DNA of 64,000 nucleotides from Pseudosulfitobacter koreensis (GCF_024733015.1 NZ_JANKJG010000001.1:434001-498000), one strand, 5' to 3'. Shown: positions 7,375 through 16,339, numbered from the stretch's first letter. Numbers and translations: made by a program. Notes: generated by a model from the sequence alone, not told the origin.

Positions 7375-8304
7375 ATGTATATTATCGCTGCACTTTATCA
7401 TTTCACCCGCTTCGCCGCGCCCGCCGCGATCAAGCCCGCGCTGCTGGACTTGTGCGTGGCCCAAGGGGTCAAGGGCACGCTCTTGCTGGCGGGCGAAGGG
7501 ATCAACGGCACCATCGCGGGTTCCCGCGCGGGCATCGACGCGGTGCTGGCGCATATTCGCGCCCTGCCCGGTTGCGAGGGGCTGGAGTGGAAGGAGAGCG
7601 CATCCGCCACGCCGCCTTTCGGCAAGATGAAGGTGCGGCTGAAACGCGAGATCGTGACGATGGGCCAGCCGGACGTCGATCCCGCGGCGCGGACCGGGCA
7701 CTATGTGGACCCCGCCGACTGGAATGCGCTGATCACGCGCGATGATGTGGCGGTGATCGACACGCGCAACGATTACGAAGTGGCCATCGGCACCTTTAAG
7801 GGGGCAGTCGATCCGCAGACCACCTGCTTTGGCGAGTTTCCCGCATGGTGGGAGGCAAACAAGGACCGTTTCCACAACAAGAAGATCGCGATGTTCTGCA
7901 CCGGCGGCATCCGCTGCGAGAAATCGACAAACTTTCTGCTGGGTCAGGGAATTGAGGATGTGTTCCACCTCAAGGGTGGCATCCTGAAGTATCTGGAAGA
8001 GGTGCCCGAGCAGGACAGCACTTGGAACGGAAACTGCTTTGTCTTCGACGGACGGGTCAGCGTCGGACACGGGCTGCGCGTCGGGCCGCATATGCTGTGC
8101 CACGCCTGTCGCCGTCCGGTGCTGCCTGCCGATCAGGCGCGCCCGGAGTACGAGGCCGGAGTCAGCTGCCATCTGTGCATCGACGAGACATCAGATGCGG
8201 ACAAGGCGCGGTTTCGGGAGCGTCAGCGCCAGATCGAACTGGCCCGCGCGCGCGGAGAAGACCACCTGTCGGCGCCGATGGTGTCGGGCAAATCCGAGCT
8301 TTAG
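7375..8304 (+). CDS. trhO: tRNA uridine(34) 5-hydroxylase TrhO (rhodanese family, UPF0176)
   Basis: The 309-residue protein has an N-terminal acylphosphatase-like part (MYIIAALYHFTRF...LLLAGEGINGTIAG), then a rhodanese domain with VIDTRNDYEVAIGTFKGA and the active-site loop MFCTGGIRCEKS. The C-terminus carries cysteines (CHACRRPV, CHLCIDE). TrhO hydroxylates U34 of tRNA with molecular oxygen in the mo5U/cmo5U pathway. The gene is divergent from the hydrolase-pncA pair and overlaps the MFS gene tail-to-tail by 4 bases. Confidence 0.92.
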   Translation: MYIIAALYHFTRFAAPAAIKPALLDLCVAQGVKGTLLLAGEGINGTIAGSRAGIDAVLAHIRALPGCEGLEWKESASATPPFGKMKVRLKREIVTMGQPDVDPAARTGHYVDPADWNALITRDDVAVIDTRNDYEVAIGTFKGAVDPQTTCFGEFPAWWEANKDRFHNKKIAMFCTGGIRCEKSTNFLLGQGIEDVFHLKGGILKYLEEVPEQDSTWNGNCFVFDGRVSVGHGLRVGPHMLCHACRRPVLPADQARPEYEAGVSCHLCIDETSDADKARFRERQRQIELARARGEDHLSAPMVSGKSEL

Positions 8305-9521
8305 GCCGCGACCAGTCCCGCCTTGCGCGGGCGTGAACGCGACAGCAGCCACAGCATGATGCCGACGTTCAGCATATTGAAGACGATGCCGTTCCAGAAC
8401 GCCATCTGGTAGCTGCCGGTCACGTCGTAGATCCACCCCGACATCCAGCCGCCGATGGCCATGCCCGCAATCGTCGCCATCAGAACGAAGCCGACCCATG
8501 ATCCGGCGGCGCGTGCAGGCATGTATTCCCGCACGATCAGCGCATAGCTGGGCACGATCCCGCCCTGCGACAGGCCGAATATCAACGACACCACATAAAG
8601 CGAGACCAGACCGTCGGACGGCAGGTAGAAGAACAGCGCCAGACATTGCAGCGCCGAACCGATCAGCAGGGTGCGCACGCCGCCCAACCGGTCGGCGATC
8701 AGCCCCGACACCAGGCGCGACGCGACCCCGCCGAGCAGCATCAGCGACAGCATTTCCGCCCCTGCGACGGGACCATAGCCCAGATCGACACAATAGCTGA
8801 CGATATGCACTTGCGGCATCGACATCGCGATACAGCAGCCGATGCCCGCAAGGCCAAGCAGCAGTGCAAGCTTGCGCGGCGGCAGCCCGACCGATTTGGC
8901 ATTGCTGTCCGATGCAGCCTGCGCGGCGTTTTGCGCCTCTTCCGGCAGACGGCGGCGCAGCAGCAGGGCCAGCGGGATTACCGTTGCCAGCGTGACCACG
9001 GCGAGAAAGGCATAGACGCTGCGCCAGCCGCTGTCGGCGAGCAGCCCCGCCAGAACCATCGGCCAGATCGCCCCGGACAGGTAGTTGCCGCTGGCGACAA
9101 TCGCCACCGCGATGCCGCGGCGGCGCATGAACCAGTGCGAAATGTCCGCGATCAAGGGCCCAAAGCCCACCGCCGATGCCAGCCCAATCAACAGTTGCGC
9201 AAGGCTGAGCATGAAGATCGAAGTGGCATACATCGCAACGCCATAGCCCGCCGCGATGCCGACTGCCGCCGCGATCAGCGAACCCGTCACGCCGAACCGG
9301 TCCACCGCGCGGCCGATGACGAAATTGCCCAGCGCAAAGCCGACCATCGTCATCGTGTAGGGCATCGAGGCCTGGGCGCGCGTCAGGGCAAATTCGGTCT
9401 CGACCGCTGGCATGATCACGATCACCGCCCACATGCCGACGTTGGCCACCATCGCCACCCCCAGCGTGATCAAGAGCCGCGTCCAGGAATATTTGCTGTC
9501 CAGCACTGTAAGTTCAGCCAT
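8301..9521 (-). CDS. MFS transporter
   Basis: The 406-residue protein has twelve predicted membrane segments and the loop 2-3 signature GRAVDRFGVTGS (a G-x-x-x-D-R motif), with ADRLGGVRT as its second-half counterpart. It starts MAELTVLDSKYSWTRL. It resembles the monocarboxylate/OFA-type branch of the superfamily; the substrate is unknown. No neighbouring gene suggests one. Confidence 0.8.
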   Translation of the reverse strand: MAELTVLDSKYSWTRLLITLGVAMVANVGMWAVIVIMPAVETEFALTRAQASMPYTMTMVGFALGNFVIGRAVDRFGVTGSLIAAAVGIAAGYGVAMYATSIFMLSLAQLLIGLASAVGFGPLIADISHWFMRRRGIAVAIVASGNYLSGAIWPMVLAGLLADSGWRSVYAFLAVVTLATVIPLALLLRRRLPEEAQNAAQAASDSNAKSVGLPPRKLALLLGLAGIGCCIAMSMPQVHIVSYCVDLGYGPVAGAEMLSLMLLGGVASRLVSGLIADRLGGVRTLLIGSALQCLALFFYLPSDGLVSLYVVSLIFGLSQGGIVPSYALIVREYMPARAAGSWVGFVLMATIAGMAIGGWMSGWIYDVTGSYQMAFWNGIVFNMLNVGIMLWLLSRSRPRKAGLVAA

Positions 9522-9680
9522 GCGCCGCGTCCCCTTTGTTATCGGCGCATCAGCGCAGATCGCGCGGCCCGGTGCAACTGCTGTCGGCGCTTAGGTATTA
9601 TCGACAATTGCGATTGTTAAGTTACTGGAAAGACATCGCTGCTAGGTCTGATCTTGGGTGAACTAAATGGGTTGAGTGAC

Positions 9681-10487
9681 ATGGCTGCGCAAGGCAATGC
9701 GGCGCCAATCATCATCAAACGTAAAAAGGTTATCAGCGGCGGCGGGCACCATGGCGGTGCCTGGAAAGTTGCGTATGCGGACTTCGTGACCGCGATGATG
9801 GCCTTTTTCATGCTGATGTGGTTGTTGAACGCGACGACGGAAAAGCAACGCAAGGGGATCGCGGATTACTTCACGCCGACGATTGCGATCAACCGCACGT
9901 CGGGCGGCGGCAACGGATCGTTCAGCGGTGACAGCACCTTTTCCGAACAGGAGTTGCCGTTCAGCGGTGTGCGTCCGGTCGCAATTGCAACGAAGGCGAC
10001 CGGGCATAAAGGGTCCGAGGAAGCCGACACGGAGGAGTTGAAGATGCTTCAATCCGAATTGCTGGGCTTTGGCGGTGAATCCTCGGTCATGGAAAACGAG
10101 CTTGAGCATGTGATTACCAAGCTGACCGACGAGGGGCTGGTGGTGGAGCTGTTCGCACTGGAAAACGCACCGCTTTTCGATCCGCAGACCGGTCAACCGA
10201 CGCAATTGCTGCGCAGGTTGGCCGCGTTGCTGGTGCAGACCGGGCGGTCGGTCAAGAACGAGATGGCCGTAAGCGCACATGTGCCGTCACAGCCCATCGT
10301 GGCCGCCGATAACCAGGTCTGGGATCGCTCGACCCGGCAGGCGACGGTGATGCGCCAGTTGCTGCATGATGCCGGGCTGGCCGAAGGGCGTGTGCAACGG
10401 GTGACCGGCCACGCCGACCGCGACCCCGCAACGCTGGACCCGATGGACATACGCAACAATCGGATCAAGGTGATCTTTCTGCGGTGA
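9681..10487 (+). CDS. motB: Flagellar motor stator protein MotB
   Basis: The product has 268 residues. The segment GGGHHGGAWKVAYADFVTAM followed by MAFFMLMWLLNATTEKQ is the single transmembrane helix of MotB with its proton-carrying Asp (YADFVTAMM). The C-terminal part has the OmpA-like end GHADRDPATLDPMDIRNNRI, which binds peptidoglycan. The ATG at 9681 is preferred to the TTG at 9654. No motA lies next to it here. The gene opens a flagellar block that is cut short 1.4 kb downstream. Confidence 0.88.
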   Translation: MAAQGNAAPIIIKRKKVISGGGHHGGAWKVAYADFVTAMMAFFMLMWLLNATTEKQRKGIADYFTPTIAINRTSGGGNGSFSGDSTFSEQELPFSGVRPVAIATKATGHKGSEEADTEELKMLQSELLGFGGESSVMENELEHVITKLTDEGLVVELFALENAPLFDPQTGQPTQLLRRLAALLVQTGRSVKNEMAVSAHVPSQPIVAADNQVWDRSTRQATVMRQLLHDAGLAEGRVQRVTGHADRDPATLDPMDIRNNRIKVIFLR

Positions 10488-10528
10488 CCTCGTCGGGGAG
10501 CCTGGTCAAATAGGGTGGATTTTATCTG

Positions 10529-10543
10529 TTAGCGCGGTGTTAA
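10529..10543 (+). promoter_or_regulatory. CtrA-like site upstream of flgE
   Basis: TTAG-N7-TTAA at 10529-10543 matches seven of eight positions of the alphaproteobacterial CtrA recognition sequence TTAA-N7-TTAA. It lies 59 bases before the flgE start. CtrA is known to control flagellar genes in Rhodobacterales. The match is short and could be chance. Confidence 0.4.
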
Positions 10544-10601
10544 GCACAGCGCGCCTATCTGTTGCAGCAACTTGGTTCTGATGCAGCAGAAAGGCGTATC
10601 C

Positions 10602-12011
10602 ATGACAATTTCTTCATCGCTCAACGCAGGGATTTCGGGTTTGCAATCCAATGCGACGCGGCTTGGGTCGATTTCCGACAACATCGCAAACTCGAGCACC
10701 TTTGGATACAAGCGGGTGATCACCGATTTCAATTCGCTGGTCCTGGCGAATTCAGGCGCATCCTATACGGCGGGGGGCGTGCGGGCGTCGACCCAACGGC
10801 TGGTCGGGGAAAGCGGCTCTCTGGTCAACACGTCCAATGCCACCGATCTGGCCGTGACCGGGCGCGGCATGCTGCCCGTCACCTCGAAGGCAAGCGTGTT
10901 GGGCGACAACACCCCCGAGATGATGCTGGCAACCACGGGGTCGTTCCGCATCGACGAGGATGGCTATCTGGCCAATGAAACCGACCTTGTGCTGATGGGA
11001 TGGCCTGCAAACAATGACGGCAGCATTCCCGCCTTTTCGCGCGATACAAGTGACGGCCTGGAGCCGATCCGATTTTCCCTGAACCTAAGCGGTGATCCGA
11101 CCACGCAAATTTCCATGGGCCTGAACCTGCCCGCAACGTCGACCGTGGCCGGGTCCGCGGGCGAAACCCAGAATCTGTCGGTCGAATACTTCGACAATCT
11201 GGGCATCTCGCGCAGCATCGCGCTGGAATTCACACCCACCGTGCCCGCGACGGGCAGCTCGAACGAATGGACCGTCACATTGCGCGATTCGGCCCAGGCC
11301 AATGCGCTGATCGGAGAATACGTCGTCACCTTCAACGATACCCGCACCGGTGGCGGCACCATTGCATCGGTTACAACCGTCCTTGGCGGCGCACATGACC
11401 CAGTGACAGGCGAGGTGGTGGTCGACGTGGCCGGCGGGCCGATTTCGTTCAACATCGGCGCCTTGGGCGACAACGAGGGCCTGGTGCAACTGTCGGACAC
11501 ATTTGCTCCCATTGCAATCGACAAGGACGGAAGCCCGGTCGGCAACATGGTCTCGGTAGAGGTGGACGCCAACGGCTTTGTCAAAGCGATCTTCGACACG
11601 GGCGTGAACAGCGTTCTCTACCAGATTCCGCTGGTCGATATCCCGAACCCAGGCGGTTTGATCGCGCTGGATTCACAGACCTACAAACCTTCGAATGAAA
11701 GCGGCCCATATTTTCTGTGGGACGCAGGCCAAGGGCCGACCGGGGATCTGAAATCATTTGCCCGCGAAGAATCGACTGTCGATGTGGCCACCGAACTGAC
11801 CGCGATGATCCGCACGCAGCGGGCCTATTCCTCCAACGCCAAGGTGATCCAGACGGTAGAGTTGTCCTTGGCCGTTGCAACCGATTTGCCAGTCGAAATC
11901 TCGCCTTGGGTCTTGGCAAGGTTGCTGTTGATGGATTTCAGAGTCTGCAGCGCAACCATTGCGCTGTTGTTTGTATTGATGCTCGACATGAACGTGTTCC
12001 TTATGTCGTGA
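10602..12011 (+). CDS. flgE: Flagellar hook protein FlgE with rearranged C-terminus
   Basis: The N-terminus SSLNAGISGLQSNATRLG and SDNIANSSTFGYKRV are the flagellar rod/hook signature, and the body is a normal hook protein up to SSNAKVIQTV (Val419, near base 11858). Intact FlgE ends about 13 residues later with a DDML...TNLKR-type helix. Here the frame instead continues for 50 unrelated hydrophobic residues, which are the reverse complement of a flagellin 5' end. The chimaeric product has 469 residues. Loss of the terminal helix, which packs in the hook core, should impair or abolish assembly. ATG 10602 has AAAGG upstream. Confidence 0.85.
   Translation: MTISSSLNAGISGLQSNATRLGSISDNIANSSTFGYKRVITDFNSLVLANSGASYTAGGVRASTQRLVGESGSLVNTSNATDLAVTGRGMLPVTSKASVLGDNTPEMMLATTGSFRIDEDGYLANETDLVLMGWPANNDGSIPAFSRDTSDGLEPIRFSLNLSGDPTTQISMGLNLPATSTVAGSAGETQNLSVEYFDNLGISRSIALEFTPTVPATGSSNEWTVTLRDSAQANALIGEYVVTFNDTRTGGGTIASVTTVLGGAHDPVTGEVVVDVAGGPISFNIGALGDNEGLVQLSDTFAPIAIDKDGSPVGNMVSVEVDANGFVKAIFDTGVNSVLYQIPLVDIPNPGGLIALDSQTYKPSNESGPYFLWDAGQGPTGDLKSFAREESTVDVATELTAMIRTQRAYSSNAKVIQTVELSLAVATDLPVEISPWVLARLLLMDFRVCSATIALLFVLMLDMNVFLMS
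11825..11989 (-). pseudogene. fliC: Flagellin gene fliC, 5' fragment fused tail-to-tail with flgE
   Basis: On the minus strand, ATG at 11989 follows an AAGGAA ribosome site. It encodes MSSINTNNSAMVALQTLKSI and then STGKSVATAKDNSTVW, the conserved N-terminus of Rhodobacterales flagellin. After Trp47 (11849) it enters antisense flgE and stops at 11825, giving 54 residues instead of roughly 270-400. The shared sequence ccagacggta at 11849-11858 fits both genes. The remaining flagellin would have to lie elsewhere (inversion) or be lost (deletion). Confidence 0.88.
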
Positions 12012-12050
12012 CGCTTTGCGTCAGGTTACGTCCCGCCCCCCGTTGGGACG
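12009..12050 (-). promoter_or_regulatory. Flagellin mRNA leader with two hairpins
   Basis: Upstream of the flagellin ATG two perfect inverted repeats occur: TGACGC/GCGTCA with a 3-base loop (12009-12023) and CGTCCC/GGGACG with a 10-base loop (12029-12050). They sit just before the AAGGAA ribosome site. In Caulobacter the flagellin leader is structured and is the target of FlbT; the same role here is inference. Confidence 0.4.
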
Positions 12051-12195
12051 GACAAAACAAGTCATTCTGACATCTGCAATTTCAGCTTGGCTGAGTTGCG
12101 CCACCCGTGTTTCGGATGCAGGTACAAGATCGCCGCCAACACCTAACGTAGTGCTAATTCAGGACACCCTCTTGCGCTGAATTTGAATCAAACAC

Positions 12196-12555
12196 CTAAG
12201 CGCGCTTTTCAACCGACCGGGTTGGCGCCAAGGCGATGGCGTTTTTCTGTCCGTGCGAATCGTAGGTATCTAGTGAACTGCGTATCCGGCGCATGGTGGC
12301 CAGCCTGCGTGTCACGGCGCGCAGCCCGTCAAGCGCGGCAGTCAGCAGCGATTGATTGCGCGCGACCTTGGCCTGCAGCGCCTCAAGCGACGGACGGTCG
12401 GTCACGTCCTGCGCGTCCAACTGCGCGATCAGGCTCTGTTTCAGGTCCAACGTGCGCGCGATCCGGTCAAGGTTCCCCTCAAGCAACGCCTGGCGTTCCT
12501 GGTCCAGCAGATCATTCAGCGCGTTCAGCGCATCTTCTGTCGGCTCATCCTTCAC
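12196..12555 (-). CDS. flgN: FlgN-like flagellar export chaperone
   Basis: The 119-residue, helical, charged protein (EDALNALNDLLDQERQALLEG near the start, LKQSLIAQLD later) has the length and heptad-rich pattern of FlgN-type chaperones for hook-associated proteins. Its GTG start overlaps the stop of the rod-binding gene by 11 bases. Position between flgJ and the flagellin fragment supports the assignment; sequence similarity alone is weak. Confidence 0.6.
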   Translation of the reverse strand: MKDEPTEDALNALNDLLDQERQALLEGNLDRIARTLDLKQSLIAQLDAQDVTDRPSLEALQAKVARNQSLLTAALDGLRAVTRRLATMRRIRSSLDTYDSHGQKNAIALAPTRSVEKRA

Positions 12556-12835
12556 GGGTGCGGCCTTTCAATGCGTTAAAAAGCGATTCGCTCAATCCGA
12601 TTCCCCCTGCGGCAACCATTTTTTCCGCCTGTGCCTGTACCAGGAACGACGAAAACTGGTCCTCGCCCGCGCCGCCCCCAAAGCTGTCGCGTGACTTGCC
12701 CAACCCGGCGGATTTCAGCATTTCCGTCAGAAAACTCGCCTCAAGCTGGTCTGCGACGGCACGCAATTCGGTGTCGGCTTTCACCGCAGGGGCGCGCAAT
12801 TTTGCACCGCCGATCATGTCTGGTGTCACTTGCAC
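12545..12835 (-). CDS. flgJ: FlgJ-like rod-binding protein (N-terminal domain only)
   Basis: The 96-residue protein contains the rod-binding domain pattern AVADQLEASFLTEMLKSAGL followed by GGAGEDQFSSFLVQAQAEKM. The muramidase domain of enterobacterial FlgJ is absent, as usual in alphaproteobacteria. It helps rod assembly in the periplasm. It forms a two-gene unit with flgN, divergent from flgD across 151 bases that include GTAACCAT at 12898-12905, a near match to a CtrA half-site. Confidence 0.75.
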   Translation of the reverse strand: MQVTPDMIGGAKLRAPAVKADTELRAVADQLEASFLTEMLKSAGLGKSRDSFGGGAGEDQFSSFLVQAQAEKMVAAGGIGLSESLFNALKGRTREG

Positions 12836-12986
12836 GAAGTGTTCCTTTCAAATGCATCCTATTTTTCCGACTATTGCCGATGACCAGTAAAGAAGCGGTA
12901 ACCATCGACAGGCATAAGAGACGAACGCGGAAGAACTCCCGGAGGTATCGTGCAGTAGATCAGTCTCTGATAAGGCTGCGGCGCTG

Positions 12987-13595
12987 GTGTCTTCGGATTT
13001 CGAAACCTTTCTCAAGATGATGACCACTCAGGCCCGGTATCAGGACCCGCTGGAGCCGATGGACAGTTCGGATTACGCAGCCCAGCTGGCGCAATTCTCG
13101 ATGGTCGAACAGCAGGTGCAGACCAACGATCTGTTACGGATGCTCAGTGCCGCACTTCAGACAGGGACGCCGACACAGGCCAGCGTGGCCACCCTGTCCG
13201 GCTGGATCGGGATGGAGGCGCTGTCTTATGCCCCTGCCCATTTTGACGGCACACCGGTCAGTGTCGCGCCAAGGCCTCTGACGGCCGCCGATACGGCATA
13301 TCTTGTGGTTTACGACACCCAAGGCAACGAAGTGCAGCGTCAGGGTATCCCGGTCTCGAACGATTCGGTCGAGTGGCAAGGAGTAGCCGGGCTGAACGGG
13401 TCCACCTTTCCAACCGGCACCTACACATTTGAAATCGAAAGCTTCAAGGGAGACGAGTTGTTGTTGTCCGAACGCGCCCAGTCCTATGGACGCGTCACCG
13501 AAGCACGGATCGAGGAGGGCCAAACCATCCTGATCCTAAGGGGCGGATTGGCGGTTCTGACCGACGACGTGACCGGGCTGCGCGAAGCTGCCTAG
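12987..13595 (+). CDS. flgD: Flagellar hook-capping protein FlgD (N-terminus uncertain)
   Basis: SSDFETFLKMMTTQARYQDP and LEPMDSSDYAAQLAQFSMVEQQ are the FlgD hallmark; an Ig-like capping region follows (TAYLVVYDTQGNEVQRQGIP, FPTGTYTFEIES). FlgD caps the growing hook. The GTG at 12987 lacks a good ribosome site. A strong GGAGG at 12941-12945 points to GTG 12950, but that frame stops at once (TAG 12956). Dropping one base near 12956 would join it to RSVSDKAAALVSSDFETF. The gene may therefore be frameshifted. The stop overlaps ugd tail-to-tail. Confidence 0.75.
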   Translation: MSSDFETFLKMMTTQARYQDPLEPMDSSDYAAQLAQFSMVEQQVQTNDLLRMLSAALQTGTPTQASVATLSGWIGMEALSYAPAHFDGTPVSVAPRPLTAADTAYLVVYDTQGNEVQRQGIPVSNDSVEWQGVAGLNGSTFPTGTYTFEIESFKGDELLLSERAQSYGRVTEARIEEGQTILILRGGLAVLTDDVTGLREAA

Positions 13596-14917
13596 CGATC
13601 CAACCCATAGTCCGTACGACCGATCGAGATATAGGCCTCGAACCCGGCGCGCTTCGCGTCTTTTTGCGAATAGACGTTCCGCAAATCCGCCATGACAGGG
13701 GTGGCCATACGCTTAGCAATCCGCTTGAGGTCCAGCGCGCGGAACTCGTTCCATTCGGTCAGGATCACTACGGCGTCGGCGTTCTGGGTTGCTTTGTAGA
13801 CGTCCTCGAACCAGTTCACGCCGGGCAGCAATGCTTCGCCTTCGCGGCGGCCCTGAGGGTCGACCACGCGCACTCTGGCGCCGCCACCGACCAGTGCCGG
13901 CACGATGGTTAGGGACGGGCTGTCGCGCATGTCGTCGGTGTTCGGTTTGAAGGTCACGCCCAGAACGGTGATGATCTTGCCGTTGACCTTGCCGCCGCAG
14001 ATATCGACGACCTTGTCGATCATCCGGCGCTTGATCTCGTCGTTGACCTTGATCACCGTCTCGGTCAGCTGCATCGGTATCGAATGGTCCTGACCCATCC
14101 GCGCCAGCGCCTGGGTATCCTTGGGAAAGCAGCTGCCGCCATATCCGGGGCCTGCGTGCAGGAACTTGTTACCGATGCGTCCGTCCAGCCCCATGCCCTG
14201 CGACACGATTTTCACGTCCGCGCCAGTGCGTTCGCAGAGCGCCGCAATCTCGTTGATAAAGGTGATCTTGGTCGCGAGAAACGCGTTGGCGGCATATTTT
14301 ATCATCTCGGCGCTTTCCAGATCGGTCGTCATGATCGGGAAATCGCGCAGATAGAGCGGGCGGTAGATCTGGTTCATGACTTCGCCGGCCCGTTCATTCT
14401 GAACACCCACAACCACGCGGTCAGGTCGCATGAAGTCATCTATCGCCGCCCCTTCGCGCAGGAATTCAGGATTGCTGGCGACATCGAAATCAGCGTCAGG
14501 TTTGGCTCTTTGCACCACCTGTTTCACCTGCCGGTTGGTCCCGACAGGCACCGTGGATTTGGTCACGATCACCGCATAGCCGGTCAGCGCATCTGCGATT
14601 TCAGCAGCCGCCGCCATCACATAGGTCAGGTCGGCGTGACCGTCCCCGCGTCGTGTCGGTGTTCCGACAGCGATAAAGACCGCTTCGGCCCCGTCGACGG
14701 CGCTTTTGAGATCGCCGGTAAACGACAGACGCCCGGCGGCGACGTTCTTGGCCATCAGATCGTCAAGGCCAGGCTCGTAGATCGGCACTTCGCCGCGTTC
14801 CAGCATTTCGATTTTCTTCGGGTCCTTGTCGACGCAGACGACATCATGCCCGAAGTCCGAGAAACAAACCCCCGAAACCAGACCGACATATCCGGTTCCG
14901 ATCATTGCGATTTTCAT
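13592..14917 (-). CDS. UDP-glucose 6-dehydrogenase
   Basis: The 441-residue protein starts MKIAMIGTGYVGLVSGVCFS, a Rossmann NAD site. It contains VGTPTRRGDGHADLTYV, the STVPVGT segment, NPEFLREGAAIDDFMRPDRVVVG, and the catalytic Cys loop GPGYGGSCFPKDTQAL. It oxidises UDP-glucose to UDP-glucuronate for acidic exopolysaccharide or glycolipid. The gene stands alone beside the flagellar block. Symbols ugd, tuaD and rkpK are all in use for this family. Confidence 0.95.
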   Translation of the reverse strand: MKIAMIGTGYVGLVSGVCFSDFGHDVVCVDKDPKKIEMLERGEVPIYEPGLDDLMAKNVAAGRLSFTGDLKSAVDGAEAVFIAVGTPTRRGDGHADLTYVMAAAAEIADALTGYAVIVTKSTVPVGTNRQVKQVVQRAKPDADFDVASNPEFLREGAAIDDFMRPDRVVVGVQNERAGEVMNQIYRPLYLRDFPIMTTDLESAEMIKYAANAFLATKITFINEIAALCERTGADVKIVSQGMGLDGRIGNKFLHAGPGYGGSCFPKDTQALARMGQDHSIPMQLTETVIKVNDEIKRRMIDKVVDICGGKVNGKIITVLGVTFKPNTDDMRDSPSLTIVPALVGGGARVRVVDPQGRREGEALLPGVNWFEDVYKATQNADAVVILTEWNEFRALDLKRIAKRMATPVMADLRNVYSQKDAKRAGFEAYISIGRTDYGLDR

Positions 14918-15025
14918 GCCAGCACCTTTGCGATTTTACTCGCCTTCGGGATGCGAGGTGCAGGGCAACCTGTCAACTCCGCGGTGCCACCGACCGCGCA
15001 TTTGACGGCAATCGACGCAGTTGCG

Positions 15026-16339
15026 TCACAGATCGGCCAGCATGAAGCCTGCATAGGCGGCAGGCATGACGGCGCGGCGAAACTGGCCCAGCGGAAACTT
15101 TGACAGCGGCTGCGCCATCGCCACGGGCACATCGCCGTGACCGGCAATCAGCCCCGCAATCTGCTTGCCTGCGTAGGTTCCCATCGCGACGCCGTTACCG
15201 TGATAACACATGCTGACAAAGAGGCCCGTTTGATCCGGCACGGCCCCGACAAAGGGCACCATGTCGCGCGCGATGCAAACCATGCCCGACCAGCTGTGCG
15301 CCGTTTCAACGTGACGCCAGGCGGGAAACATGGTTTCGAAGTCCTGTCGGGCGCGCTGCCGGGCGCGGGCTTCGGCGCCGGGGTTGGAGGTCAGACCGCC
15401 GCGCATGCCGAACAGAAAGCGGCCATCCGGCATCTTGCGAAAATAATGCAGCAGGTTGCGCGTGTCATAGCAGGCCTGATCGCTGGTCCAACCGGCGTCT
15501 TCCTGTTCCTGCGGGGTCAGCGGACGGGTTACGATCACGTTCGACTGGCTGGGCATGTAGCGGCCCGCCAGCCAGGCGGGCAGATCATCAGATGAATAGC
15601 CGTTCGTCGCGATCACGACCTGATCCGCCGTGACCTTGCGCCCGGTATCCAGGATCCAGTGCTGCGCCTTGTTCAGGCTCTGAACCTGGGCTTTTTCATA
15701 GATCCGCGCACCGGCATCCCGCGCCGCCCTTGCCAGCCCTGCAATGTATTTGCGCGGGTTCAGGCCAAAGCCGATGGGCGTCGTCAGGGCACCATGAAAC
15801 GGACCGGCCAACCCGTGATCGGGCAGATCTTTCTTTGCGATAATCTCTGCTTCGACCCCGTGGTTTTCGGCTACCGCATCGGCGGCACGGCGCAGATCGT
15901 CCATGTCCTTGGGCCGATGCGCCAATTCGGTTTCGCCTTTGGAATGGCGGTCGATGTCGATGCCGTGGCTTTCGGCAATCCGCTCGACCAGCGTGATCGC
16001 GTCGCGTTCGGCCTTGCGGTATTGCAGCCGTCCGTCGCGGCCAAAACGTTTGTCCAGCCCTGCGTCGTCCATGCGGGCCCCGCCGAGACAGCAAAACCCG
16101 CCATTGCGCCCCGACGCGCCCCAGCCGATGTGATGTGCTTCGAGTACGACGACATCGACGCCCGCCTGCGCCAGGTGCAGCGCGGCGGACAGGCCGGTAA
16201 AGCCGCCGCCGACGATGGCCACGTCGCAGGAGATATCAATCTCTAATGAGGGGAATTTGGGCAGATCGCAGGTATTGTCCCACCAGCATCCATCCCTCGG
16301 GCCGCAGCCATAGGCAAAGTCGGAATAAATACGTTTCAC
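15026..16339 (-). CDS. FAD-dependent oxidoreductase, PuuB-like (gamma-glutamylputrescine oxidase type)
   Basis: About 437 residues starting at GTG 16339, which overlaps the permease stop by 4 bases (GTGA). An early CWWDNTC segment is typical of this subfamily. DVAIVGGGFTGLSAALHLAQ is the FAD dinucleotide-binding loop, and the DAO fold continues with GRNGGFCCLGG, VVIATNGYSSDDLP and SWSGMVCIARDMVP. It ends the potFGHI operon, so oxidation of putrescine or a glutamylated derivative is likely, but no glutamylputrescine synthetase gene is present in the window. Confidence 0.82.
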   Translation of the reverse strand: MKRIYSDFAYGCGPRDGCWWDNTCDLPKFPSLEIDISCDVAIVGGGFTGLSAALHLAQAGVDVVVLEAHHIGWGASGRNGGFCCLGGARMDDAGLDKRFGRDGRLQYRKAERDAITLVERIAESHGIDIDRHSKGETELAHRPKDMDDLRRAADAVAENHGVEAEIIAKKDLPDHGLAGPFHGALTTPIGFGLNPRKYIAGLARAARDAGARIYEKAQVQSLNKAQHWILDTGRKVTADQVVIATNGYSSDDLPAWLAGRYMPSQSNVIVTRPLTPQEQEDAGWTSDQACYDTRNLLHYFRKMPDGRFLFGMRGGLTSNPGAEARARQRARQDFETMFPAWRHVETAHSWSGMVCIARDMVPFVGAVPDQTGLFVSMCYHGNGVAMGTYAGKQIAGLIAGHGDVPVAMAQPLSKFPLGQFRRAVMPAAYAGFMLADL

